From contig JAFRIQ010000043.1 of assembly GCA_017432725.1 (NCBI GenBank), positions 1 to 48,123 on the forward strand: a DNA stretch of 48,123 nucleotides. Direction: 5' to 3'. A model generated the notes under the pieces. The model was not told where the DNA came from. It worked only from the letters and a program-made list of their open reading frames with translations, and did not search any database. This document shows, in pieces, positions 8,014 to 15,881 of this stretch. A program made the translations under genes and the position numbers. The stretch's first letter is position 1. Each line of letters opens with the position of its first letter. The stretch comes from Bacillota bacterium. GTDB taxonomy: Bacteria > Bacillota > Clostridia > Peptostreptococcales > Anaerovoracaceae.

Positions 8014-8910
8014 TCAGTAGATCGAAAGATCAGTAAGCTCAGGGACCATATCCCTGGTGGTATAGGTCCTGCCTGTTTCAACAGCCGTGATCTGGTCGTT
8101 TTCTATTTCAAGAGCATACTCCCTTAAGGTTGTGACTCCGTCAACTGTCTGGATGACCTTGAGATAGGTGATGTGATCTTCGTCAAAACTGAAGAAGTTG
8201 GCATTCCCCTGGGAATCCATATATCTCTTGGTATCGTCTCCATCCAGAGTTACCTGACAGGATTTATCGATAATGTTGTCCGCAAGGAGCTTACCCTGAT
8301 CCGTCGCTATGACAAGAGTCGAAGTGTTCGGCTCCCAGTTTGCGGGGATGGAGAACACTATATAGTCCTTGCCGTCTTTGCCCTTGAAGGTAGAGGCTTC
8401 GAAATCGTAATCAAAGAGGGTGAAAAATATCTCGTCTCTTTTACCCTCAGCTTCGTATTCTCTTACGTACTCAAGAACCCCCTCGTCCAGATAAGCTCTT
8501 CCTGTCGCAACGACTTCAGCCCACAGATCGTCGCCGTGGATATCGACGTAATAGTAGGTGTAGCAGGGATCTTGATTTATCATGTAAGACTGCATTTCGA
8601 AGGTCACGGAGACCCTGCGGAACATGCCGTTGACGTCCAGGTCGCGGTACTCCCAGCCTGCTCCCATATCCACGTCGAAGGGGATCCTGTCCATGAGCTT
8701 GTCCTGATAGGACTGCTCCGGATAAGACGGCGACGGTTCATAGTCCGCAGGAGGTGTTTCCTCTCCCTGCTGCTCAGGGACCTGGGCCTCGCTGCTTTCC
8801 TGCTGCTCAGGGACCGAGGTCTCGCTGGGGTTTTCATCTTTCCCGGCGCAACCTGCAAGAGCGATGACTAAAATGAGCAGAAACGCTGCTATCCTTATTC
8901 CTTTTTTCAT
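8014..8910 (-). CDS. Hypothetical secreted lipoprotein
   Basis: This 298-aa protein begins with a signal peptide ending in the lipobox LAGC, with Cys21 as the predicted lipidation site. A low-complexity linker with two copies of PEQQ and many Pro/Glu/Ser residues (about 25-65) leads into a folded domain rich in aromatic residues, acidic residues and beta-strand-like stretches. I do not recognise the folded domain. AAGGAG stands five bases before the ATG. It lies downstream of the second YdcF-domain gene in the same direction, about 70 bases away, and may be cotranscribed. Its C-terminus abuts the TnpB remnant, so the last residues could have been altered by that event. Confidence 0.75.
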   Translation of the reverse strand: MKKGIRIAAFLLILVIALAGCAGKDENPSETSVPEQQESSEAQVPEQQGEETPPADYEPSPSYPEQSYQDKLMDRIPFDVDMGAGWEYRDLDVNGMFRRVSVTFEMQSYMINQDPCYTYYYVDIHGDDLWAEVVATGRAYLDEGVLEYVREYEAEGKRDEIFFTLFDYDFEASTFKGKDGKDYIVFSIPANWEPNTSTLVIATDQGKLLADNIIDKSCQVTLDGDDTKRYMDSQGNANFFSFDEDHITYLKVIQTVDGVTTLREYALEIENDQITAVETGRTYTTRDMVPELTDLSIY

Positions 8911-8981
8911 GTTGACTCCTTTTTTATCTATTACTGTTTTTCTATACTATACGTACATATGCTTTCTTTAGCAAGCTGTCC

Positions 8982-10208
8982 TCATATACCGGCCAGCCCG
9001 GCCATATATGCAAGCTGAATAAGAATTATGTTGAATGCGATTATTCCGAGCAGGATGAGGACCTGTTTCAGCCTGTGTTCTATCAGTATGCCTCCTAACT
9101 CTCTTACGGAAGCGTTGGGCCAGAAATACCACTCGGTCCCTGCCCCCATTCCTACGGCCCGTATCTTTTCCCTTCTTGCGTAAAGACCGCTCCTGAAAAC
9201 GTGATAATTGGATGTTGAGAAAGCGACTTTGGCACTGGGGTCTATCTCCCGTATCTTTTCCTTGGAATATATCATATTCTCGTGGGTCGTCGTCGACTGA
9301 TCCTCTTCTACTATGATGTCCTCCGAAATCCCCTGCGATAGGAGGTAATTCTTCATCCATCTGCTTTCCGAGATCTCCTCCCCCGATCCCTTTCCTCCTG
9401 AGGTAATGAAGATAAGGTCTTTGCCGGTCTCCCTGAGCTGCTTTTTCCGGAACTCTATCGCTCTGTCCGCCCTTGCTTTAAGGACCGTTTCGGACATTTT
9501 TCCGTCCTTTAAGGTGTATCCAAGTATGATCAATATATCCTTATCAGGATCCGGTTCATGGAAGGCGGCTATATGCCCGGCTGCGATGGCTCCCATCATC
9601 ATGCATACGAAATACAGATAAAAAGACGTGACAAGGCTCATGGTCAGTTCGCGCCTTCCCAAGACCTCCGGTCCGATGAAAAAGCTGTCGTCATAGAGCC
9701 TGATGAATACCAAGCCCCCTATGAGGAAAAACCCTAAGAATATCCCCAGGATATTTATGGGTCTTAAGCCTTCTTTTTTTATGAGGACCACATTCGATAC
9801 GGCAAGGGTAATTGAAAACGGGATGATGAAAAACGCGCTGAGCATCAGGAAATTTCTCGAAGCTCCGCTGAGCAGTGTGAGTATCTTCTCTATGCTGAAA
9901 AAACCGGGGTCTTTTAATATCCTGACCGTCAATACTGCGCTGAATGAAAGGACGCAGAAGGCAAACAGAGAAAAGCCAAAATAGTATATCACATTGTACG
10001 AATATGGATTGTACCTGAGCTGTTTGAAAAAAGCAGATATCAGCATCGCTATCGCGCAGGCGATATATACGTCCAAGATGATGCTTATGGCCATGATGTG
10101 CTTCCTGCCCGACGTGAGCACTAAAACGGTCACGACTAAAGCGGCGGCAGCCGACAGGGCGGCTACGTTCCATATGTTAGGTTTTTTATCTATCGTATCG
10201 AATTTCAT
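8982..10208 (-). CDS. Polytopic membrane protein with C-terminal YdcF/DUF218 domain (paralogue 2)
   Basis: At 408 aa this is the same architecture as the protein at 5205-6425: six N-terminal transmembrane segments, a DUF218 domain starting at DILIILGYTLKDG, and one C-terminal transmembrane segment. Shared landmarks are the GGKG glycine loop, SES.WMKNYLLS, FSTSNYHVFRSGL and WYFWPNA. The two copies have diverged most in the membrane segments. DUF218 is associated with envelope biology; no reaction is established. The gene starts 26 bases after the metallo-hydrolase gene and is probably in one operon with it and with the TetR regulator. AAAGAG precedes the ATG. Confidence 0.85.
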   Translation of the reverse strand: MKFDTIDKKPNIWNVAALSAAAALVVTVLVLTSGRKHIMAISIILDVYIACAIAMLISAFFKQLRYNPYSYNVIYYFGFSLFAFCVLSFSAVLTVRILKDPGFFSIEKILTLLSGASRNFLMLSAFFIIPFSITLAVSNVVLIKKEGLRPINILGIFLGFFLIGGLVFIRLYDDSFFIGPEVLGRRELTMSLVTSFYLYFVCMMMGAIAAGHIAAFHEPDPDKDILIILGYTLKDGKMSETVLKARADRAIEFRKKQLRETGKDLIFITSGGKGSGEEISESRWMKNYLLSQGISEDIIVEEDQSTTTHENMIYSKEKIREIDPSAKVAFSTSNYHVFRSGLYARREKIRAVGMGAGTEWYFWPNASVRELGGILIEHRLKQVLILLGIIAFNIILIQLAYMAGLAGI

Positions 10209-10234
10209 GTAACTCTTTGCATTCTTCCGCAGTT

Positions 10235-10819
10235 TCAGATTTCAGCCGTTTCCCCGTAGCCCTTTACGAGAAGCAGTTTCTTTTTGTCCTCTTCGGAAAG
10301 CCTGTCCGTGAACTCTTCTACTTTGCCGACTACGGCAAGGCCCTTTTTTCCGTCTTTATAGTGCATGGGGATGATGTGCTTCGGCGCAATCTTCGCTACA
10401 GTCTCCGCAGCCTTTTCCGCGTCTATGGTAAAGAAGCCGCCGACGGGTATCATGACGCAGTCCATGTCTTTCAGCTTTTCCGCCTGCTCTTCGGAAAGGA
10501 GGTGCCCCAGGTCTCCCAGGTGGGCTATTTTCTTTCCTTCAGCCTCCAGTACCGTGATCCTGTTGGGTCCTCTCTGGCTGCCCTGTTTTTCATCGTGGAA
10601 GCTGTCTATGATACTGACTTTGAAAGGAGAGGTCTCTCCTTTTTTAAGTTTTACTCCGTCGGTATATGCGTGGTCCATATGTCCGTGGGAACATAGGACT
10701 TCCTCTGCCTCCAGATCTATATCCTTGAATCCTCTTACGTCTTTGTAGGGGTCCAGCACTACCCTGTAGCCCTGGGATTCCACTGTGAAGCATGCGTGTC
10801 CGTGATAGGTGATCTTCAT
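10235..10819 (-). CDS. MBL-fold metal-dependent hydrolase (UPF0173/YtkL-like)
   Basis: The protein is 194 aa when started at the ATG at 10819, which is preceded by GGAGGAAAATAT; the longer open frame upstream overlaps the TetR gene and lacks a ribosome site. The metallo-beta-lactamase signature SHGHMDH (44-50) supplies the HxHxDH metal ligands, and further ligands are seen in GDLGH and IPMHY. Members of this group hydrolyse various ester or amide bonds with two metal ions; the substrate here is unknown. It lies immediately downstream of a TetR regulator and upstream of the YdcF-domain gene, so it may be part of a TetR-controlled unit. Confidence 0.85.
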   Translation of the reverse strand: MKITYHGHACFTVESQGYRVVLDPYKDVRGFKDIDLEAEEVLCSHGHMDHAYTDGVKLKKGETSPFKVSIIDSFHDEKQGSQRGPNRITVLEAEGKKIAHLGDLGHLLSEEQAEKLKDMDCVMIPVGGFFTIDAEKAAETVAKIAPKHIIPMHYKDGKKGLAVVGKVEEFTDRLSEEDKKKLLLVKGYGETAEI

Positions 10820-10836
10820 TATATTTTCCTCCTTTT

Positions 10837-11409
10837 TCAGCAGAACGTATTCAGGAACGCCGGAAGCAGCTGCTGCGAGTACTGGCAAAGAGAATAGCTG
10901 CCGCTGGAAAGGCACCAGTCATACATGAGAGCCCTTTCGAACATGGCGTAGGCCTTCGTTATGTCGTTGGTGGTGAAGCCCTCCCTGAAGAGGCCCTGCT
11001 GCTGGCCTTCCAGAGTGATGCGCCTTAAAAGCTTGTAATAGGTCCTGCCCGCGTCCAGAAGGCTCCTGTCGCTGCTGGACGTAAGCTGGCTGGCAAGGAG
11101 CCTTCCCAGGATATCCACGGATACCGTGTTCTCTATCATAAGGAAGAGCTCCTGATTCATATATACCAGCTTATCTATGGGTGACAGAGAGGGATCCATG
11201 GTCTTTTCGAGTTCTTCGTACTTTTCGTCAAATAGGTAAGAAAGCGAGGCGGGAAGAGAATCCTTCCCTTCGAAATAGTGATAGAAAGAACCCTTGGACG
11301 TGCCCGAAGCCTCCACTATATCGTCTATGGTGGTGTTTTCGTAGCCCTGTCTGTAGAAAAGATCCCAGGCTGCCTGGACTATTTTGCTTTTTGTCTCCTG
11401 TTTTTTCAA
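10837..11409 (-). CDS. TetR/AcrR family transcriptional regulator
   Basis: The 190-aa protein has the TetR helix-turn-helix in residues 8-50, recognisable by TIDDIVEASGTSKGSFYHYFEGKDSL-like wording (cited in part), followed by an all-helical ligand domain. The start is a TTG at 11409 with AAGGA about 12 bases upstream; no ATG is available nearer. It is transcribed away from putP across an AT-rich interval that contains two related palindromes (TTGAAATATCAA at 11463 and TTGAAATTTCAA at 11565), which are reasonable operator candidates. It probably represses itself with the downstream hydrolase, and perhaps putP; this is inference. Confidence 0.88.
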   Translation of the reverse strand: MKKQETKSKIVQAAWDLFYRQGYENTTIDDIVEASGTSKGSFYHYFEGKDSLPASLSYLFDEKYEELEKTMDPSLSPIDKLVYMNQELFLMIENTVSVDILGRLLASQLTSSSDRSLLDAGRTYYKLLRRITLEGQQQGLFREGFTTNDITKAYAMFERALMYDWCLSSGSYSLCQYSQQLLPAFLNTFC

Positions 11410-11597
11410 AGTTTATTTTTCCTTACAGTTTATATTCTTAACTTTAGTCTAATACATAAATATTGAAATATCAAGCATTTTAAACTCTTTTTTGATTTGT
11501 TAGTTTAGTTTTAAGTACGAACAATATTCTGTATTTCATTCTTCTTTTTTATCTGCTATTATCATTGAAATTTCAAAAGAGAAAAGGAAACATAAAA
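11410..11597. promoter_or_regulatory. Divergent tetR-putP control region with two related palindromes
   Basis: The interval is strikingly AT-rich compared with the genes around it. It contains the imperfect palindrome TTGAAATATCAA (11463-11474) and the perfect palindrome TTGAAATTTCAA (11565-11576), whose centres are 102 bases apart. The second lies in the putP leader, just ahead of the AAAGGA ribosome site (about 11583). Binding by the adjacent TetR protein is an inference. Confidence 0.5.
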
Positions 11598-13052
11598 ATG
11601 AACAACACGGAAATGATAATCTTCATACTGTATCTGGCAATGATGCTGACGGTAGGCGTAGTATTCTTCCTGAGATCCAAAGGATCCGGAGAAAAGGATT
11701 ACTTCCTGGGCGGAAGAAAGATGGGGCCCTGGGTGTCTGCCCTTTCGGCGGGCGCCTCGGACATGAGCGCATGGTCTCTCATGGGACTGCCTGCATCCGT
11801 ATACGCCCTGGGCATGGGTAAGACGTGGATAGCCATAGGCCTCCTCATAGGATACGCCCTGAGCTGGATCATAGAGGCCCCGAGACTGAGGCGCTTCACC
11901 ATAGCGGCAAACGATTCCATAACCATACCCCAGTATCTGACCAACAGATTCCTGGCAAGCAGCAAGGTGATACGAATACTCTGCGCAGTGCTCTTCCTCA
12001 TAGCATATACGGTCTACGCCGCATCCAGCATGAAAGCCTGCGGCACCCTGTTCAACACGGTAACCGGCATAGATGCGAAGCTCGCCATGTATCTGTCGGC
12101 AGCCATCATAGTCTGCTACACCTTCATGGGCGGATATTCAGCCGTATGCTGGACCGACTTCTTCCAGGGCCTTCTGATGCTGGGAGCCCTTATGCTGGCT
12201 CCGCTCTTCGCCCTGGCGGCTCTAAAGAACGGAGGCGCCGTTCTGGAAGCTTCGCAGCTCCCTTCCGGCTACTGGAACTTCTTCACCGCCGACTGGAGAG
12301 ATATCGTTTCCGGCATGGGCTGGGGCATAGGATACTTCGGCATGCCTCACATAATAGTCAGGTTCATGTCCGTAAGATCGGATAAGGACCTGAAGAAATC
12401 CAGGGTCATAGGCATAGGCTGGACCACGCTTATCCTTGGCTTCGGAGTCCTCGCAGGAGCCGTCGCAAGGATGTTCCTGGGAGATATAGACGACTCGTCG
12501 ATCATTTTCATTCTGATGGTAAGAAAACTCTTCCCTGCCCTGATTTCGGGCATCCTGCTGTCAGCTATACTGGCGGCCGCCATGAGCTCTGCAGATTCCC
12601 AGCTGCTCGCGGCATCGTCGGCGTTCTCCAGCGATATATACAAACCCATATTCAGAAAAAAAGCCTCCGACAAGGAGATGCTCTGGGCGGGCAGACTCAT
12701 AGTCATCGTCATAGCTATAGTCGCCGTCATCATAGCATCAAGCCCCGGCAGCGGCACCGTAATGTCATTGGTGGAATATGCCTGGGGACTCTTCGGAGCA
12801 GCCTTCGGCCCGGTCATAGTGCTGTCTCTTTTCTGGAAGCGCTTCAACTTCGCAGGAGCCGCCGCGGGCATAGCGGCAGGAGGATTATGCGATATACTCT
12901 GGGCCATGTACCTGTCCGGTACGGGCATATACGAGATAGTGCCCGCATCCATCGTCAGCGCTGTCGCTGCGGTACTTGTCACACTAATGACAAAAGAGCC
13001 TTCGAAGGAAGTTCAAAAGCTCTTTGAAGAGGCGAAAAACAGCAACCTCTGA
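11598..13052 (+). CDS. putP: Sodium/proline symporter (SSS family)
   Basis: Started at the ATG at 11598 (AAAAGGAAACATAAAA ahead of it), the protein is 484 aa with about 13 hydrophobic segments, the normal PutP size. PutP/SSS landmarks are the DYFLGGRKMGPWVSALSAGASDMSAW region near residue 30, PQYLTNR (the conserved substrate/Na+ region) and ADSQLLAASSAFSSDIY with the serine-rich sodium site. It would import proline, or a related substrate, with Na+ across the cytoplasmic membrane. The TTG at 11565 in the same frame is inside the palindromic site and is unlikely. It ends in a shared terminator with the sirtuin gene. Confidence 0.9.
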   Translation: MNNTEMIIFILYLAMMLTVGVVFFLRSKGSGEKDYFLGGRKMGPWVSALSAGASDMSAWSLMGLPASVYALGMGKTWIAIGLLIGYALSWIIEAPRLRRFTIAANDSITIPQYLTNRFLASSKVIRILCAVLFLIAYTVYAASSMKACGTLFNTVTGIDAKLAMYLSAAIIVCYTFMGGYSAVCWTDFFQGLLMLGALMLAPLFALAALKNGGAVLEASQLPSGYWNFFTADWRDIVSGMGWGIGYFGMPHIIVRFMSVRSDKDLKKSRVIGIGWTTLILGFGVLAGAVARMFLGDIDDSSIIFILMVRKLFPALISGILLSAILAAAMSSADSQLLAASSAFSSDIYKPIFRKKASDKEMLWAGRLIVIVIAIVAVIIASSPGSGTVMSLVEYAWGLFGAAFGPVIVLSLFWKRFNFAGAAAGIAAGGLCDILWAMYLSGTGIYEIVPASIVSAVAAVLVTLMTKEPSKEVQKLFEEAKNSNL

Positions 13053-13069
13053 TGCCTTTTTCATGAAGA

Positions 13070-13098
13070 AAGACGCGGCAGTTTATCTGCCGCGTCTT
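13070..13098. terminator. Bidirectional terminator between putP and sirtuin gene
   Basis: The 12-bp stem AAGACGCGGCAG / CTGCCGCGTCTT with a TTTAT loop is followed by TTTT on the plus strand and preceded by AAAG on the other, fitting termination of both convergent genes. Confidence 0.9.
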
Positions 13099-13103
13099 TT
13101 CTT

Positions 13104-13856
13104 CTATTTAAGTACAGTCTCCCTGAAGACCTGCCCTATGGGATCCCTTATGACCAGGTCGGCGTTTCCGTCCATGGCCGTGGCGGACATGTTTATGACC
13201 ACCAGGTGCCTGCCGCGGAAGTAGTGTATGAACCCCGCGGCGGGATATACCGCTAAAGACGTGCCCCCGATTATGAGAGTATCAGCCGAGGATATGGCGT
13301 CCACCGACTTCCTGATGCAGTCTTCATCCAGCATCTCTTCGTAGAGGACCACGTCGGGCTTTACTATGCCCCCGCAGCTGCAGCGGGGAACTCCGTCGCA
13401 TTTCCCTTCGGAATTTACGCAGTTCTTATCGTCCAGTATATATTCCAGACTGTAGGCTTTGCGGCACTTCCTGCAGTGGTTCCTGTGGACGGAGCCGTGA
13501 AGCTCGTAGACCTTTCTGCTTCCAGCCATCTGATGCAGCCCGTCTATGTTCTGGGTCACAACGGCTTTCAGCTTTCCTTCCTCCTCGAGCTTTGCCAGGG
13601 CTATGTGAGCGTCGTTTGGCTTTGCCCAGGTCGCTATGAGGTTTTTCTTGTAGTAGTCGAAAAACGTCACTGGATCCTGCTGGAAGAAATGGGCCGACAG
13701 CATCTCTTCCGGACTTCTTCCGTATTCCTGCTGCGCGTTGTAAAGGCCCTTCTCCGAACGGAAGTCAGGTATTCCGCTTTCCGTGGATACCCCGGCTCCT
13801 CCGAAGAAGACTATATTGTCAGATCCTTCGATGATCTTTTTCAGTTCTTCATACAT
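13104..13856 (-). CDS. NAD-dependent protein deacylase, SIR2 family
   Basis: With the ATG at 13856 the protein is 250 aa, a typical bacterial sirtuin length; the longer frame crosses the terminator of the upstream gene. Visible motifs are GAGVSTESGIPDFRS (20-34), TQNIDGLH (101-108), the catalytic His120 in ELHGSVH, and four zinc cysteines as C128-x2-C131 and C159-x-C161. Sirtuins remove acyl groups from lysine using NAD+, forming nicotinamide and O-acyl-ADP-ribose. All catalytic and zinc residues are present. The ribosome site is weak. The gene is transcribed from just downstream of the YegP-like gene's terminator. Confidence 0.93.
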   Translation of the reverse strand: MYEELKKIIEGSDNIVFFGGAGVSTESGIPDFRSEKGLYNAQQEYGRSPEEMLSAHFFQQDPVTFFDYYKKNLIATWAKPNDAHIALAKLEEEGKLKAVVTQNIDGLHQMAGSRKVYELHGSVHRNHCRKCRKAYSLEYILDDKNCVNSEGKCDGVPRCSCGGIVKPDVVLYEEMLDEDCIRKSVDAISSADTLIIGGTSLAVYPAAGFIHYFRGRHLVVINMSATAMDGNADLVIRDPIGQVFRETVLK

Positions 13857-13883
13857 ATCAGTTTCTCTCAGTCTCTTCATTCG

Positions 13884-13914
13884 AAAAAGTCTGCCGGATA
13901 TATGTCCGGCAGAC
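13884..13914 (-). terminator. Terminator of the YegP-like gene
   Basis: A 10-bp perfect stem GTCTGCCGGA / TCCGGCAGAC (13889-13914) is followed on the minus strand by TTTTT. The sirtuin start codon lies 28 bases further on. Confidence 0.88.
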
Positions 13915-13936
13915 CTGTTCAAATCACGTTCGTATA

Positions 13937-14311
13937 TTATGCTTTTTCTCTCTCGACTTTGCCTTCTGCAGCGTTCTTCCTTACGGATTCGATGCCGTTC
14001 TGGCAAGCCTTCATGGTGGTGTAGCCTTCGCCGGATGCAATGTTCTGTCCGTTTCTTGCTCTTAAGCGGAAGCGGAATTCACCCTTCTTGTCCTGATATA
14101 CTTCGAACTTCGGGTTCTTCAGAACTTCATAACCTTCCTTTGTCTGATCTTCTACAGGAGCCTTGGGAGCGTTCTTGATCACGCTGGCAATACCCTTCTT
14201 GCAGGATGCAAGGGAAGAATAGACTTCGGAATGAGCGATAGTCTCGCCGTTGCCTGCTTTGAGATTGAATTTAACGCCGTTCTTTGCGTCGCTGATAACA
14301 AATTTGCCCAT
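13937..14311 (-). CDS. YegP/DUF1508 (UPF0339) family protein, two tandem repeats
   Basis: The 124-aa protein has two copies of the DUF1508 motif: FNLKAGNGETIAHSEVYSS...C..GI.SV.KNAP (about 10-48) and FRFRLRARNGQNIASGEGYTT...C.NGI.SV.KNA (about 75-118). Family members are small cytosolic or periplasmic proteins of unknown biochemical role that are abundant under stress in some bacteria. GGAGGATCAATT before the ATG at 14311 decides the start over an upstream frame. It is a single-gene unit with its own terminator. Confidence 0.9.
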   Translation of the reverse strand: MGKFVISDAKNGVKFNLKAGNGETIAHSEVYSSLASCKKGIASVIKNAPKAPVEDQTKEGYEVLKNPKFEVYQDKKGEFRFRLRARNGQNIASGEGYTTMKACQNGIESVRKNAAEGKVEREKA

Positions 14312-14388
14312 AATTGATCCTCCTCTAAATGACGATGTCATGTAAGAACTATATATAGCTTATTCTGATTATATCACACGGGAATCCA

Positions 14389-15786
14389 TTATGCATCCCT
14401 TAAAAATGCCCTGTATCCCTTGTAAGCTTCGTAAATATCGGCTTTCGAGGTGACTTCGTAAGGAGCGTGCATGGAAAGAACGGGCACGCCGCTGTCGATG
14501 ACGTTCATGCCGTATTTCGCCATGATGTAGGCTATGGTGCCGCCTCCGCCGAAGTCTACCTTACCCAGTTCGCAGAACTGATAGGATATCTTGGCGTCGT
14601 CCATGACCTTTCTCACCTTTGCCACGAATTCTGCGTTGGCATCGTTGCTTCCGCCCTTTCCGCCGGAACCGGTGAACTTGTTGAATGCCATGCCGTTTCC
14701 AAGGAACGCCGCGTTCTTTCTTTCGAAAGCTTCAGCGTACAGAGGATCGTAGCCCGCGCTCACGTCGGATGAAAGCATGAAGGAGTTGGCGAGAGCGTCG
14801 CGTCCTCCGGCATATGCGTCGTAACCCTGAAGCGCCGCAAGCTTAGAGACCACGTTCTCGAACCAGAAGGACTGCATTCCCGTAGCTCCTACCGAACCTA
14901 TCTCTTCCTTATCGACTATGAGGCAGCATGAAGTCCTCTTAAGGGGCTTGTCCTCATCCAGCATAGCGAGGACCGAGGTGTATGCGCAGACCTTGTCATC
15001 CTGGCCGTATGCCAGGACCATGCTGCGGTCGAATCCCAGGTCTCTTGCCGCTCCTGCGGGGACTACCGTAAGCTCTGCGGAGAGGAAGTCGCTCTCCTCT
15101 ATGCCGTACTGCTTTTTGAGTATAGCCAGGATGTTGGCCTTGACTGCGTCTTTCTCATCCTTTCCCAGCTTGCTTTCCGCAAGGGGCTGTCCGCCGATGA
15201 GAAGGTCGAGATTTTCGCCCGTGACAACTTCAGCTGCGTTCTTGGTCATCTGCTGACGGGCAAGATGTATAAGAAGATCCGTAAAGCAGAAAACGGGGTC
15301 CTTGGGATCGTCTCCTACTGTGACCTTGACTGTCTTTCCGTCCTTAAGGCATACGACTCCGTGTATTGCCATAGGCTGCGCGACCCACTGATATTTCTTG
15401 ATACCGCCGTAATAGTGGGTATCGAGATAGGTCAGCTTATCCGTTTCGTAAAGGGGATTCTGCTTGACGTCTGCCCTGGGGCTGTCTATGTGAGCTCCGA
15501 GTATGTTCATTCCTGCGGTAAGGGGTTCTTCGCCCATCTGGAAGAGAGCGAGGGTCTTTTCCATACATACGGCGTATACCTTATTGCCTTTTTTAAGTTT
15601 CTTTCCTGCTGCGAGGACGTCGTCGAGATTTTTGTATCCGGCTTTTTTCACCATATCAACGGTGAGCTCGACGCATTCGCGTTCAGTCTTTCCTTTGGAA
15701 AGAAAAGCCTTGTATCCTTCGCAGACTCTGCCCAGATCCTTAAGATCCTTTGCTTTGTATTTATCCCATGCGTTTTTGTTTTCCAT
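14389..15786 (-). CDS. M18 family aspartyl aminopeptidase
   Basis: The 465-aa protein starts at the ATG at 15786, which is eight bases after GGAGG. It carries the M18 metal and catalytic landmarks GAHIDSPR (the first His/Asp pair), DKEEIGSVGATGMQS (catalytic Glu and metal Glu), the aspartate in LSSDVSAGYDP, and the C-terminal metal His in VLSMHAPYEV. M18 enzymes form large tetrahedral dodecamers that remove acidic or neutral N-terminal residues from peptides in the cytosol. The length and motifs are complete. Its neighbour psuG is divergent, across an 95-base gap. apeA is the name used for related clostridial genes; I leave the symbol blank. Confidence 0.93.
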   Translation of the reverse strand: MENKNAWDKYKAKDLKDLGRVCEGYKAFLSKGKTERECVELTVDMVKKAGYKNLDDVLAAGKKLKKGNKVYAVCMEKTLALFQMGEEPLTAGMNILGAHIDSPRADVKQNPLYETDKLTYLDTHYYGGIKKYQWVAQPMAIHGVVCLKDGKTVKVTVGDDPKDPVFCFTDLLIHLARQQMTKNAAEVVTGENLDLLIGGQPLAESKLGKDEKDAVKANILAILKKQYGIEESDFLSAELTVVPAGAARDLGFDRSMVLAYGQDDKVCAYTSVLAMLDEDKPLKRTSCCLIVDKEEIGSVGATGMQSFWFENVVSKLAALQGYDAYAGGRDALANSFMLSSDVSAGYDPLYAEAFERKNAAFLGNGMAFNKFTGSGGKGGSNDANAEFVAKVRKVMDDAKISYQFCELGKVDFGGGGTIAYIMAKYGMNVIDSGVPVLSMHAPYEVTSKADIYEAYKGYRAFLRDA

Positions 15787-15881
15787 AATTGCCTCCAATC
15801 ATATATCAGTCAGTATACCACATATCCCCTTATGTATGGTAGAATATTGGGACAGTCAAAGAAACGAGGTTTTAAAGATAT

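Noticed and set aside
7674-8127. Plus-strand frames opposite the TnpB remnant
   Set aside because: The minus strand carries the zinc-ribbon and RuvC motifs of TnpB; the plus frames have none.
13857-14006. Longer N-terminus for the sirtuin (50 extra residues)
   Set aside because: It would run through the terminator stem and the end of the YegP-like gene in a different frame, and sirtuins of this group begin at the proposed ATG.
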